Source: Myotis daubentonii
Lineage: Eukaryota; Chordata; Mammalia; Chiroptera; Vespertilionidae
DNA length: 64,000 nucleotides
Assembly: GCF_963259705.1 (NCBI RefSeq)
Contig: NC_081844.1
Coordinates: 105,984,671-106,048,670 of the forward strand
Reading direction: 5' to 3'
Of this stretch, positions 47,203 to 60,070 are shown one piece after another. The position numbers and the translations under genes are program-made. Every line of letters starts with the position of its first letter. Position 1 is the first letter of the stretch. Under the pieces are notes generated by a model, which searched no databases, had not been told where the DNA came from, and saw nothing but the letters and a program-made list of their open reading frames with translations.

Positions 47203-48745
47203 GGAAATACCAACGGCATATTTCACAAACCTAGAACAAACTCTCCAAAAATTCATCTGGAATAAAAAAAGACCCCCAATAGCTGCAGTAATCCTGAGAA
47301 AGAAGAACAAAGTAGGAGGGATCTCAATACCAGATATCAAGCTATATTACAAAGCCACTGTTCTCAAAACTGCCTGGTACTGGCACAAAAACAGACATAT
47401 AGACCAGTGGAATAGAATAGAGAACCCAGAAATCGACCCAAACCACTATGCTCAATTAATATTTGACAAAGGAGGCAAGAACATACAATGGAGTCAAGAC
47501 AGCCTCTTCAATAAATGGTGTTGGGGAAAATTGGACAGATACATGCAAAAAAAAAAAAAAATGAAACTAGACCACCAACTTACACCATACACAAAAATAA
47601 ACTCAAGGACTTAAACATAAGACGGGAAACCATAAAAATATTAGAGAAATCCACAGGCAGCAAAATCTCAGATATATGCCGAAGCAGTATGTATCTTCAC
47701 CGACACAGCTCCTAGGCAATGGAAACTAAAGAGAAAATAAACAAATGGGACTACATCAAAATAAAAAGCTTTTGTACAGCAAAGGAAACCATCAATAAAA
47801 CAACAGGAAAGCCCACTGCATGGGAGAACATGTTTGCAAATGTTATCACCGATAAGGGTTTAATCTCCAACATTTGTAGGGAACTCATGCAACTTAACAA
47901 AAGGAAGATAAACAACCCAATCAAAAAATGGGCAACGAACCTAAATAGATACTTTTTGAAAGAGGACATAAGGAAGGCCAAAAGACATATGAAAACATAT
48001 TCTAAGTCACTAATCATCCGTGAGATGCAAATCAAAACAACAATGCGGTACTATCTCACACCTGTCAGAATGGCTATCATCAACAAATCAACAAATGACA
48101 AGTGCTGGCGAGGATGTGGAGAAAAAGGAACCCTTGTGCACTGCTGGTGGGAATGCAGACTGGTGCATCCACTGTGGATAACAGTATGGAGTTTCCTCAA
48201 AAAACTAAAAATGGCCGAAACCGGTTTGGCTCAGTGGATAGAGCGTCGGCCTGCAGACTGAGGGATCCCAGGTTCGATTCCGGTCAAGGGCATGTACCTG
48301 GGTTGCGGGCACATCCCCAGTGGGAGATGTGCAGGAGGCAGCTGATCGATGTTTCTCTCTCATCGATGTTTCTGACTCTCTCTCTCCCTTCCTTTCTGCG
48401 AAAAAAATCAATAAAATATATTAAAAAACTAAAAATGGAACTCCCCTTGACCCAGTAATCCCACTTCTAGGAATATATCCCAAGAAACCAGAAACATCAA
48501 TCAGAAAGGATATATGCACCCCTATGTTCATAGCAGCACAATTCACCATAGCTAAGATTTGGAAACAGCCTAAGTGCCCATCAGCAGATGAATGGATTAG
48601 AAAACTGTGATACATCTACACAATGGAATACTATGCTGCGGTAAAAAAGAAGGAACTCTTGCCTTTTGCAACAGCATGGATGGAACTGGAGAGCATTATG
48701 CTAAGCAAAATAAGCCAGTCAGAGAAAGATAAATATCACATGATC
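47203..48745 (+). pseudogene. L1 ORF2 C-terminal remnant (broken)
   Basis: The reverse transcriptase C-terminal and cysteine-rich parts of ORF2 are readable. 47203-47614 encodes …[16 protein letters not shown]… and then shifts frame near 47600. Another frame opens at about 47719 and runs through the [18 protein letters not shown] cysteine motif (about 48101-48154) to 48198. An A14 tract lies at about 47547-47562. A Ves SINE (48215-48422) then interrupts it, and the remaining ORF2 end is at 48439-48745. The endonuclease and the RT catalytic core are missing. It cannot retrotranspose. Confidence 0.88.
48199..48438 (+). mobile_element. Ves SINE inside L1 ORF2
   Basis: SINE at 48215-48422 between perfect 16-bp copies of AAAAAACTAAAAATGG (48199-48214 and 48423-48438). 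Confidence 0.96.
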
Positions 48746-49064
48746 TCACTCATTTGTGGAATATAATCAACAACATAAACTGATGAACAAAAACAGATCC
48801 AGAGACAGCAAAGCATCAATCAGGTGGTCAAACCTCAGAGGGAAGGTAGGGGAGGGTGGGGGTAAGAGGGGGAGAGATCAACCAAAGGACTTATATGCAT
48901 GCATATAAGCATAACCAATGGACACAGACACCAGGAGGGCGAGGGCATGAGTGGGGGTGGGGGGCAATGGGGGAATAAGGACACATATGTAATACCTTAA
49001 TCAATAAAGATAAATAAATAAATAAAAAGGAGGGAGGGAGGGGTAAGGGAGGAAGGGAGGGGCA

Positions 49065-49640
49065 GATAAACGATCCAAATATGGCAAAATGTTAACAATT
49101 ATTTAATCTCCATGGAGAGTATATAGGGTTTGTTGTACTGGGGGTTTTTTCCTCCAATTCAACAAACATGAAATTTTTAATAATAAAAGTTATGAGGGAT
49201 AAAAGAGAAAACCATTTAAAAAGCATTTAGCTGAACATTCATATAACATCCTGAGAGTGTCAGGATCTGAGCACTGGCAAGCAAAGCCTGTGATAGTGGA
49301 AACTGTTGCTCGGTGACAGGAGGGCAATGCGGTAATATCTATCAGGTTTTGAAGAGCACCTATCCAGGGATGCTCACTGGTAGGAATCTGTCCTGAATAC
49401 CCCTCCATGTGAAATGACATATACACTACATTATTCTTTACAGCATTACAGGTAATAGCAAAACACTGGAAATAGCCTATACATATGTGTATCAGTCTAG
49501 ATTGGTTTCACAAATTACAGCACAGACTATGAGTCAGCATGCAGCTTTTAAATGATCTACTCAAGAAATATGAGCGCTCTTTGGGAACTGGTATGAAAGA
49601 TGGCCATGTCATAATTTACATTTAAAAAAAATCAAGGTAC
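49065..49640 (+). repeat. Old L1 3' fragments
   Basis: AAATATGGCAAAATGTTAACA … AATTTTTAATAATAAAAGTT is an old L1 3' end. 49370-49640 resembles another diverged L1 ORF2 end. Confidence 0.55.
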
Positions 49641-49849
49641 AGAATAATGTGGTTGAGTAGCTGGAGATACAAGGAATGGAAGACTGTTTTCCTGTGTACT
49701 TCTTCCTGTACCTCATGAATTCTGTACCATAGACAGAACGTATTCCAAATATTTCTCAAGTAGTGATTGACTGTAGCTGTAATGAACTCTTCATATGTCC
49801 ATGCTTTCATTACCAAACCTAATTACAGTGGAATTACAGCTCACCTGGG

Positions 49850-52295
49850 AATTAGGGGATGAAGTCAGTGCATACGGTGAAAATAGCACACAGTAAAAAT
49901 TGGCCTTAAATATATGCCACACTAGACCCGCACACCATCTCAAAAATTCCAACACAGCTCATTTTCACTCCAGCACATGAACAGTTCACTGTTTCTTCCA
50001 CTGACTGGTGGATAAAATATCTGGCTAGCACTCAGGCCTCATGTGATGTTTAAAAATGTATGTCTTTAAAATACCATACTCACACTCATCACAGCTCGGT
50101 GAGAAGCACTGGGGAACTGAGACAGGCTGAGGGAAGAGCAGATTTCCATTCCCACCTCACTCTTAATCCAGAACCTTCACTGTTTAGGTTATTTTTCCCT
50201 TGTTTTTTATCACCAGCTATAGAAAATTGAATTTGCATAAGTGCACAGAAGATGTATAGCTATAACATGGAGTTTTTAAAAAAAAAAACATTTCAAAAAC
50301 AGTACCTCTATCAAACAGTACCTGTAACAAACCATTACAGTGGAAAAGAAAACCACAACCCAAGCCAAATGGACTCACTTGCTGACTGGAAACAGGTTGA
50401 CCAGAATTCCCGGGTCAAGATGGAAAGAAGAGAGTGATAACCAACCCCTTGACCAACATCAAATATGATCTTATGACCTGAGTTGCAGCCCATTCCTTTA
50501 AAGCGGCATTCCCATGCCAGGACACACACATTCCTCAAGCTGTGCTCTGAGGAACCTTACAACTCTAGGTAAACTCAGCTCCCACTGAGGCTAAATAAAA
50601 ACTCACATCTTTCTACTCCTGCCCTCTCTGGTGAATTCCAGATCAATATTCCTACTAGATACTTCTCCTCCTAGAGGATTCACCATTAGGCAACTCAAAT
50701 TCATCATAAACTGAATTCATTCTTTCCTGCTCTTCTAGTATTCCCTATCTTGGAAAAGAAAAAAACATACATCTTGGTGCCCACGCCAAAATCTACAATT
50801 TATCCTCTTGCATCTGTGTCCTACTCTTATAAGCAATCTCCAAGTTCTGTAGATCCTACCACTGACATCTCTGTTAAGTCCACCCTCCAACATCACGCCC
50901 ACTGTCAATGCTTTGGTTCACCTTCATCATTGATCATTTGAACTAACTGGTCTCACTGCCTTGGTCTCCTCCATCCATCTTGCACACACCTGAAAAGCTA
51001 GCGGCCAAATACAAATTCAGTTCTGTTACTCTTTCTACTTTGAGAACAGAAGGAGCAAGAACAAGTCCCCAAGTAATGATGTAGTAAACAGAAAACAAGC
51101 ACATTTAATAACATGATGTAATACAAAGAGCATGTGTCACCAGGTGTACCTTTTACGAGTACGTTCCTATTCTACCCCATACTTTAGGACCAAATTAAAT
51201 AAGCTAATATGCGTTTCGATAGAAAGAGGCTACAGGGAAGCAAGGAAAACTCAGCTGCCTTCTTAAGTCCCAAATAAACACAAAACGGACCAGAGCAGTG
51301 ATAAAGGCACCTTACAGAGAACAAAAGGCTTCCCAGACCGAGAAGTCAAGAGTGCATTTGAGTTGAATTTATTAACAGGTCTAAAAACGAATACCTAATC
51401 GGAAAAGATTCTGGAAAGTAAAAGCGAGCAGGGAGGCTGAAAGAAGAGGTTCTGCCACCCATCCCTGAAGCAAGCTGAGTGAGGCTGTTTCAGTCCCGTC
51501 CAGCACGTGTCTCACTCCCCTGGCGAGTCCACGCTAACTAGGCTGCCTGGCTATGCTCTGACGCGGTAGGTAAAGTCTACCTACATGAAGAGAGAACATT
51601 CCAGTCATTTGGCTTGAGTCTCAGGTACCTCTTGTTTCTTAGTTGAAAAAAATTAAACCAGAATATTAACTAGAACCAAGTAAGCAAATCTACTTATCAG
51701 AAAAGTTTATATTAAATTGCCAACAAGCACATATCATTATAAAATAATAAACTGGAATTCTGGCTTTCGACATCAGTCTCACACAGCTGGTTAAGGTAAG
51801 CCCACCCCTGGATAACAGCCGCTTTGAGCATGCTGACCAGATCAGATTTCTAAGGATGTTAAACCAAGGACCAGACCAAAGATGAAGGCAAGTTCTAAAA
51901 CTGCACATGTGGCTTTTTAAATGTAAATTAAAATTAAAAACTCAGTTCCTCAGATATAGAAACACATTTCCAAATAGCCCCCTGTGGCTAGTCCTACCAT
52001 ACTGAACAGCAGACACTGAACATTGCCACTGTCACCACAAGTTCTCTTGGGCAGCACTGCTCTGGAAGGTAACCTGAAGCAGCCCGACTGTGAGCCCTCT
52101 TGGGAAACAGCCTGGTAGCTGGTCCCGATGGCTAACAGAGTCGGAGTGCTGGAGGAGGTAAGAGATACTCAACAGCAATTGTTTCCTTTCCCTTTGCAAT
52201 GATTTCTTCACGTCAGAATGTACAGTTCAGACCTCAGGATTTGTGCCCCTTTTTATCGCTGGATGATAGTCTAAACTAGAGGCAGAATAGCAGAG
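49850..52295. other. Unique intronic sequence
   Basis: No exon or clear repeat recognised in about 2.4 kb. Confidence 0.4.
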
Positions 52296-52299
52296 GTTA

Positions 52300-52497
52300 C
52301 AGGGGTGGGCAAACTTTGTGACTCGAGGGCCACAATGGGTTCTTAAACTGGACCGGAGGACCGGAACAAAAGCATGGATGGAGTGTTTGTGTGAACTAAT
52401 ATAAATTCAAAGTAAACATCATTACATAAAAGGGTACGGTCTTTTTTTTTTTTTTAGTTTTATTCATTTCAAGCGGGCCGTAGTTTGCCCACGGCTG
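52300..52497. mobile_element. Non-autonomous hAT, 198 bp
   Basis: Ends CAGGGGTGGGCAAACTTTG and GTAGTTTGCCCACGGCTG are inverted repeats typical of short hATs. The flanking 8 bp do not match, so the target duplication has decayed. Confidence 0.8.
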
Positions 52498-52509
52498 GTA
52501 GAAGCATAT

Positions 52510-52740
52510 TCTCTGAAGCAAGACTGCCTGGAAACATATCCATCTTTGTCTCTTACTAGATGTGTGACCTTGAACATGTGTAACTTCTCTATGCTTCAGT
52601 TTCCTCATCAGTAAATACAAATAATGGTACCCACCTCACTGGGTTACTATGAAAATAAAATGAGTTTAGACATAGAAAGTGTCTAGAATTGTGCTCAGGA
52701 CAGAGTCAGTGCCCAGTAAGTATTAACTGCTATTATCTCT
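52510..52740 (-). repeat. MIR SINE (old)
   Basis: TGTGTGACCTTGAACATGTG … CTTCAGTTTCCTCATCAGTAAA … GTACCCACCTCACTGGGTT: good reverse MIR. Confidence 0.8.
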
Positions 52741-53384
52741 ACCACCACCACCACCCTGATGGCTCTTTGGATGACAAGTGACAAAAATGCCCACCTAGGA
52801 GACATGCTAGCAAACATAAAGAATTAAACTAGAAGAAGGATCACAAAGTCAGAGTGTCAGCTTACAATAAAAAGAACTGTGTAAAGATTACAGTAACCTG
52901 GAGAGAACATTAAGTACCAAAAAAACTCATGTTGTCAAGAGAGTTGCCTGACAATGTCTTACTTGTAAGGCTAACAAACCAGAGGTCCAAAAGAAGTCTG
53001 CATAATAAGCTACTGAGCTATTTAAATAACCAATAACAACTAAAGAGGAACTGAAATAAAAACAAGTTTGAGTTCACTGGACCAAATGATACTTCCCTGT
53101 ATAGAACTGTTGTGACGTTTAAATTCATTGCCTCTCTTATACTCCCTGTTACCTTTGTGTCTGCTTGATGGACTGACTGAAGATTTTCTAATTTTCTCAT
53201 TAAGCGGGGAGAGCACCAGATATAATGAAAATACCTTCCCACACAATGACCGACCCTGTGTTCTTTCTAGTGGAAACCGAGTGTAAAACCTTGCTCTTGC
53301 GGACAGGCAATTTGAAAACCCAAAGCTGAAGTACAAGCTTCAGCAAATGTAGTCAGGCGGAGAGGCACCTACACAGCCCCAAGC

Positions 53385-53565
53385 CGAAAGCTTGGCTCTG
53401 CCATTTACTTGCTGTGGGACCCTGGGCTACTTGCACTTAATGCTTCTGGGCTTCATGTCACCATCTGTAACATACAGGTACAGCATGTGCCAGCTGAGTA
53501 CGAAACAGCACATGCCTACAACAGTACCTGGCACTTAGCAACTGCTCAATAAACAGTTGAACCAG
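53385..53565 (-). repeat. MIR SINE (old)
   Basis: GGCTCTGCCATTTACTTGCTGTG … CCTGGCACTTAGCAACTGCTCAATAAA. Confidence 0.75.
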
Positions 53566-53569
53566 TTAA

Positions 53570-55040
53570 TACATCTTCCTGAGAAGACCCTCCAACAGTC
53601 CTGAGAATAAAAGACTACTTTCCGTGGTAACTACAGAAACTACTTTGACCAGGTTTTAACTATAAATTATGAGATAATGCCCCAAAATTATCATTTATTG
53701 TCCATATTTTACAAGCTATTCCTTAAGCAAAATTCCCTGTAGGACCATTACCATAAACCATTCAAGCCTATAATAAAAATAACTGCACTTCTTATGTTGC
53801 AACAAAGTTTTTACTAGCGCTTCTGCCACATGCACCTTCACTGATCCACATCCAAACACAGGCTGAGTACTAAGCACACGTAGCTACATTTCTTCCTTTC
53901 CCTATAAATGCAAAAAGTAAAAAAAAAAAAAAAATGTTTTTAAGTTTCTTTCAGAAAGTTGAGTTCCACAAAACAAAACAATACAGGGTAATTGCTTACC
54001 TGGACAATATTTTGTACTTCAGATCCACCAATCCAGAATGAATGGGGGGGTTCCCTTTCAGACTAGTCTGAGAAAAGACAGCAGTCAAGCAGCTTCCAAG
54101 ATCCTTTCCGCTTACTGTATCCAGCTTTCTTCAACAAAATCCCAAACATGCACTTCGGTAACTGTTGAAAGACAGAAAGCAATCCATACACCCACCATGG
54201 CACCAGTGGCAAAGGACAGCCACCAAGAAATGGAAGGAAGGGCAATGGAGCGGTGGATCTGAGGCACAGAGTTACAACCCGAGTAAGCTATTTGGCATAA
54301 AAGGTCTGCAGCAGCATTCCTCGCCTCTGAGCTGAGAGAAGGGTAAGAAATTCTACATGGCAAAGGCTTACATCCCTAATATCAATATTTACTCTGATAA
54401 ATAGCACGCAATTTCCAAATGAGAGCAGCTAACTGGTTACACTATCATCCACAGAAACTGTGCCAGACCATTCAGCTACAATGAACTTCTTTCTCCATTT
54501 TCTAAGACAGCTCCTCCACCATTACAAAGTTTGTCAGCCAAAACTAACGATCAGGAAGGGCTCAAATACCTCCCATTAAAGATACTTACTTTAAGCAACT
54601 AACAAGAAATCTTTTCGTTTGCTACAGAAGACATCAAATCTACACATTACCCAAATCTTCAACCCTCAAATAAAATATGGGCTTTTTAAAACACATGGCA
54701 TAATTTTAAGAGTGTACTTTGATTCAATAAAGGTCAATCCCTACAATAGGCAGTCATTGAGTAAACTAAGGGAAATAGTAAAGAACACTAATAAATAATT
54801 TACTAGCTGACACCTTTAAAAACGTAAGTCCAGTCCACATTTTATGAGCATTCTTTTACTACCACACCAACTTTTCCATTAGACTGGAAATTCTAAACAA
54901 ACTGTAAGGGAGAAAGAGAAAGGCATTCAACAGAAGGACATAGATAAACACTTAAAAATCAAAGAATGTGAACATATTGCACATAAATTTTCTACTTCAA
55001 TTGCCACACTATTGCCAAAATATCCCTGCAGTAATTAAAA
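53570..55040. other. Unique intronic sequence
   Basis: No recognised feature. Confidence 0.4.
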
Positions 55041-55044
55041 TACC

Positions 55045-55170
55045 TAGCTTTACTGAAGGACTACTAATGGACCAAGCCCTTTACACTCATTACTCATTTA
55101 ATTCTCAAAAAAGATGAGAGGAAATAACTTGCCAAACTCCCACATCTACTAGTTAGTATGGCCAAAGCCC
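55045..55170 (+). repeat. MIR fragment (old)
   Basis: Forward MIR-like order: ACTAATGGACCAAGCCCTTTACA … GAGGAAATAACTTGCC. Confidence 0.5.
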
Positions 55171-55174
55171 TTTT

Positions 55175-57160
55175 CGCAGAGCACAGCTGCACCCAAGTCC
55201 AAGGATTAGAAAGGCCAAGATTCCGGAGCAGATGAAACGAAGCTTTCCTCTCAAAGGTCCCTAAGTTAATTAACACCAATGGAGAACTAAAACAGTATAG
55301 AGGAGGAAATATTTCAGCCTAGCTGAACGAAAATACAACTGAACCAGATGAGCCATCCTGAACAGCTAATGCCCGAGGTCTTGCCACTCAAGAAAGCATT
55401 TCATTAACAAAGAGCCATGTAATTCTAAGGCCTACAGTATTAACGTTAAGACAGAACACAGTGTAATGTTGCCCAACTAGTCTTTGTTTATAAGCAAAGA
55501 CTGTGTCTCTGACCGAGAATCAAAAATCTAGTTGAAACTGAAGAATGTTTAAATTCCTAGGTTTGTTCATAAATCATAGGCAATGACTAAAGATGTTTGG
55601 ATTTTTCAGGTTGTAGGCAAAGCAACTGAAGTGACTGAAATACCAGTCGATGATTAACCTCCCCAGAATAATCAGATGGAAATATCTTAATACCCAAAAC
55701 TTAAAAGATATCACATACTAGTAAGTAAAATCTCAAGAATGAGTGCTCAGGTTTTTCCCATTAGTGAGATTACTCTGGAGCCAAAGAATATAATAGCAAC
55801 CCCGATTTGATAAAAGCAGCTATAGTGAGCTATGGTTAGTAGCTAACTACTAAGGCAACATAAAAGGAGTCTGCTTTTCAAAGTATAACTTAGTGCTACA
55901 ACAAATATGCTGAACAACTGTAGCAAAACACAACCAGAACAATTTGGCTAAGGAACTCACTTCTGAACCTCTAGAATTGTCAGGCCTTTTCCCTGTGTTA
56001 GGGAGTTAATTTTCCCCTCTTCCCTTCAAATGAACATTTACTGAATGCCTAATTGGTGGAAGGGCTTAGGCTAGAGACATAAAGATCAATAGCTGCCAGA
56101 CCAGGAGTGTAAAGACTGAGGTCCCCCTGTCCTCTGCCCCTTCCTCTTTGAGTCCCCAAGTGACCCTTTCACAGAACCAAATGTATTTTATTATTAGTTC
56201 TCACAAGTGGGTAAGTGTTCTCAATTTAACTCTTAAAAATGTAAAAATTACTCAAGTTCCTTTTTTCTCAGTAGAACTCTCATTTAATTCTCCTTTTCCT
56301 TCTGTGAACCAGAAGCTTGCTATTAAGAGAATGATTCCTATATTCATTACACTTATAGTATTTGCACATCTCTCTACTCACAGACTTTTACATGTTAATG
56401 TCCCACGGTTTCTACTTCACAGCTCGAAAGTGTTCATTGTTAACTAACCCTGAGAGGGAATGTCCTGAAATGCTTCCTGCTGACATCACAGAACTCTGCA
56501 ATCTTTGAATTTTGTTAAAATAAAAGTAAGATCCAGGTTAGAGATACCCTACTGGACTGTCAGGTCCCTGGTTTGTCTCTCATTTGCCTACAAAGACAAA
56601 CTTCCTGTTAGGCAATTGTGATTAGCAGAAACTTAACTGAGGGGAACAAGCACATTCTTGACCAACAGGTTTTCCCCCTTTGTCAACTAATTCAATGAAC
56701 AACTCAAATGCAACTCAGGAGGAAATCTTGTATGAAACTCACTGCTTAGTCTGTTAAAGGTCAAATCATCAGCTTTGCTAAAACAAGAATCAAAATCCTA
56801 AACCATTCGAACGTAAATCACAATGTTCGATGTCAATGTGACTAATCACCAGTCTCTTTCTCCCTGAAAACCCCAACAGGACTTCTCTGAAGTTAGAGTG
56901 CAGGTCTAATTGTGTCTAATTGGTAGTTCTTAGTCATTTTAACAGTACTTCCCAGATTTCCAAGATAATGCCGATTCTGTGTGATTTCATCATTTTCCCC
57001 CAAAATGGCTAAAGCCAACTGAATTTTAGGCCTCTGTAAAGCTTCACAAATAAATAGATGCACAACTCGGGGGGAGGGGTGCAAACCTCTTCACACCAAC
57101 TATCTTGACAGTCCTTTACAAAATACAGTCCCTGTACTTACTTGTGGGGGAATGTTAGTG
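55175..57160. other. Unique intronic sequence
   Basis: About 2 kb without recognised repeats or exons. Confidence 0.4.
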
Positions 57161-57164
57161 TGGC

Positions 57165-57370
57165 AGACAGGTGCTGAGACAAGCCTCACATACATATCTC
57201 ATACAATCCTCCCAGTAAGTCGAACAATACCTACATTTTCTTATTCTTCCAGATAATAAATCCACACCGCAGAAAGGTTAACTTTCTTCAGGTCACACAG
57301 CTGGCAAGAGACAGAGCCAGGCTACAAATCAGGTGTCACTCTCAAGCCCACACCCTTTCTGCTACAGCAT
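57165..57370 (+). repeat. MIR SINE (old)
   Basis: CAGAAAGGTTAACTTTCTTCAGGTCACACAGCTGGCAAGAGACAGAGCC: well-kept MIR core. Confidence 0.75.
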
Positions 57371-57647
57371 GCTTCCCTGAGGTCAGAGAACGCTCAGAAC
57401 TTAATCGACTGGCAAGTTCACGCCAACAGATACGAGAGGAATCTGGGTTTCCTCAAAACTCTATCAACCAATGTGTATCTGTGTCAAGTTCTGTAAATAT
57501 GGTGAAAATGTCTATGGATGTCTGTGACACACCACCCTCCTCTTCCCCTTACGTCTTTTCTCCTCTATTCATCTCCACCCTTGGCTTAAGGTTATCAAAA
57601 GGAAATCTTAAAAAGGTTTCGCAACAGGAAGAAAACAAACAAAAACC

Positions 57648-57865
57648 TAACCCTGCCTTAGCTCAGTGGTTGAGTGTCTACCCATTAAGCAGGAGGTCAC
57701 GGTTTGATTCCACGTCAGGACACATGCCCAGGTTGCAGGCTCGATCCCCAGTGTGGGGCATGCAGGAGGCAGCCAATCAATGATTCTCTCTCATCATTGA
57801 TGTTTCTCTCTCTCTCCCTCTCCCTTCCTCTCTGAAATCAATAAAAATATATTTTAAAAAAACAC
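57648..57865 (+). mobile_element. Ves SINE (older subfamily)
   Basis: Forward copy with GCTCAGTGGTTGAGTGTC head, CATCATTGATG pair and AATAAAAATATATTTT tail. Confidence 0.88.
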
Positions 57866-58298
57866 ACCTAACAATTTAAATTAAAAAACATCTACACACC
57901 TAAGTTCTAAGCATTATGAAGTATTCAAAGGACAATAAGACAGAGCCACTGAACACGATCACAGGCTTTTATAATAAACAGGAAAATATGGTTAAGTATT
58001 TTAAGCGTTAGGAACAGATTATTATGAGAATTAGTGATATAGGTGAGAATTTTCAGAAAAGAGGATGGTTAAGATATAGGCAGACAGCAATAATGCATGT
58101 AAACAATCAACCAAAAAATTCAATGTAACATTTACCAAACACCTACTACAAGAAGGCACTGTGAGGGGTTTGTTTATCATTTAATAGAGAACACAAACAG
58201 GAAACTAGAATACAAGCCCGGAATATGTGAAGTGCCACAAAATAAATGCAAAAAGCCAGAATGTATTCATTTCATTGAATAATGACTATCATGTAGGC

Positions 58299-58349
58299 CA
58301 GCGGTCACCAACCGGTGCTCCGTAAGGTCCGAAAGGCTGGCGACCGCTG
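58299..58349. mobile_element. Minimal hAT MITE, 51 bp
   Basis: Ends CAGCGGTCACCAAC and GGCGACCGCTG are inverted repeats. The perfect 8-bp duplication ATGTAGGC is at 58291-58298 and 58350-58357. Confidence 0.93.
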
Positions 58350-59722
58350 ATGTAGGCAGTGCTATAGGTAAGAAACCAAAGTGGTATCTGCCACCATCAC
58401 ATACATTGACATCAGAGGTGACATCTAAATTGTTTTGAAGGGACAGGACTTTATGAGAGGATCGCTAAAATCTGACCTAAGCCAATGTAGCCAGAGAGCC
58501 AGCTAGTAGGTCCTTCCCATGACATCAGCCTTCAATACATGGCTTCGGTCAGTTCACATTGGTGCTCACAAAGGAAACAGTGTGAGCACAATCAGAACTC
58601 GGGTCCGTCATGCTTTGGCTGGAAAACGGGCTGAGGGGTGTGGGAAGAAAAGCCAGAAGGGAGGCTGGAACTGGAATTAATAGGACTTGAAATGCTTGCT
58701 TTCCCTTAGAAGTGTAAATATCACCAGCTGGAACTCAGGATCCCAGACACCTCCCAGCACAGAAAGTTTGTTTCTAGAATTCATAGAATCAAACAGCACG
58801 ACTCAGAGGGACATATGTGCTATTCTGTGAACCTATGTAATGGGCTCCTGTGCCAACTCTCTCAATGTTCAGGGCATAGCATCAGGGGTCAAGGGTGCCA
58901 AGACTTGTGTGCTGGGTCATGGTTTGTTTGTTTTTTTTTGTCAAATCTGAAAGGACATGTTACCTACTTCAAAATCGGGGGCAAAACATAATATATGTGA
59001 GCCACAGCCTCTTGAGGCAGGTCAAAGAGGCCTATGAATATGTATATTGTTTATTTCATTTGAACCCCACTTAAACATTACTTTGTCTATTTAATCTGCA
59101 TATGGAAAATAGCACACAGCTAGACTCCAATTTCTTAAAGGAGTTACTAAACAACCCACTTACTCTACTTAGAAAGCCAATGACAAGAAGGGAGAAAATC
59201 CAAAAAGAAAAAAAAAGGAAATGCTCCAATATCTTCACTTGTTTCTTTCATCTCCATGGCCTTGTGGCCCTTCTTCAACAGCTCTAAAAAAACATTGATA
59301 TCACACCGATGCATTTTACTTATATTACTATATTCAAGAGAGAATAAGGAATGGCTCACTTAAGGTCCCTTAGCAAAGAGGGGAACCATTCAACAGCTAG
59401 CAATAAAGTACAAACTGCCCGTTATTGATGTAAAGTTTGGGGAAGGGTTGAGTTCACACCCACAGAGCAGGCAGAATTAGCTTCCTAATCTTTTAGCATC
59501 AACTTCTGCCATCTTCTAACAGAAGATTATCCATCTTTCCCTTCCAGTTAGCAGCTCTGTGAGTGCTTTCTAGTAATGAGGGCTTCATATCCTAACTCAG
59601 GTGTTAATAAATATCATGTGATACATATGCACAACTCTCATTTTTTCCAGTGAAGTCCACTGCACTAGACATAGCCCAGTGAATTTGGTATATTTTAAAA
59701 TGGTTACTATTTTTCTACCTCA

Positions 59723-60070
59723 TCCTATATAATAAAACCCTAATATGCAAATCGACCGAACGGCAGAATGACCGGTCGCTATGATGTGCGTTGACCACCA
59801 GGGGGCAGACGCTCAACGCAGGAGCTTCCCCCTGGTGGTCAGTGTGCTCTCACAGGGGGAGCACAGCTGCAGGCGGGCAGTAAGGAGCAAGGGGTTCCAG
59901 ACTGCAAGAGCCCCGGACTGCAAGAGGGATATCTGACTGCTGGCTTAGGCCCGATCCCTGGCCAGCAAGTGGACATCCCCCAAGGGGTCCTGGACTGTGA
60001 GAAGGTGCAGACCAGGCTGAGGGGCCCCCTTCCTGCCCCAGTGCATGAATGTGGTGCACCCGGCCTCTAG
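59723..60070 (+). mobile_element. Non-autonomous Helitron (first of a tandem pair)
   Basis: TCCTATATAATAAAACCC after A (59722); ends GTGCACCCGGCCTCTAG at 60070. Contains CCACCAGGGGGCAG (59795-59808) and a near-inverted partner (59825-59838). Confidence 0.93.
59795..59838. promoter_or_regulatory. CTCF-like motif pair in a Helitron
   Basis: Perfect match to CCASYAGRKGGCRS at 59795-59808. The inverted partner at 59825-59838 has one mismatch. Confidence 0.55.

Larger units (their letters stand above)
47203..49025 (+). mobile_element. Young 5'-truncated L1, split by a Ves SINE
   Basis: L1 3' portion: the C-terminal part of ORF2, short 3'UTR and an A-rich (ATAA)n tail ending near 49025. Low decay compared with the other L1 pieces. 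The 5' end is truncated within ORF2. The purine-rich flanks prevent a firm target duplication. Confidence 0.92.

Noticed and set aside
52300..52497. Target duplication for the hAT at 52300
   Set aside because: The 8 bp on each side do not match, so only the inverted ends support the call.
54038..54363. Overlapping frames at 54038-54363 as a coding exon
   Set aside because: Frames on both strands are equally open, no domain is recognisable, and no flanking splice pair fits.
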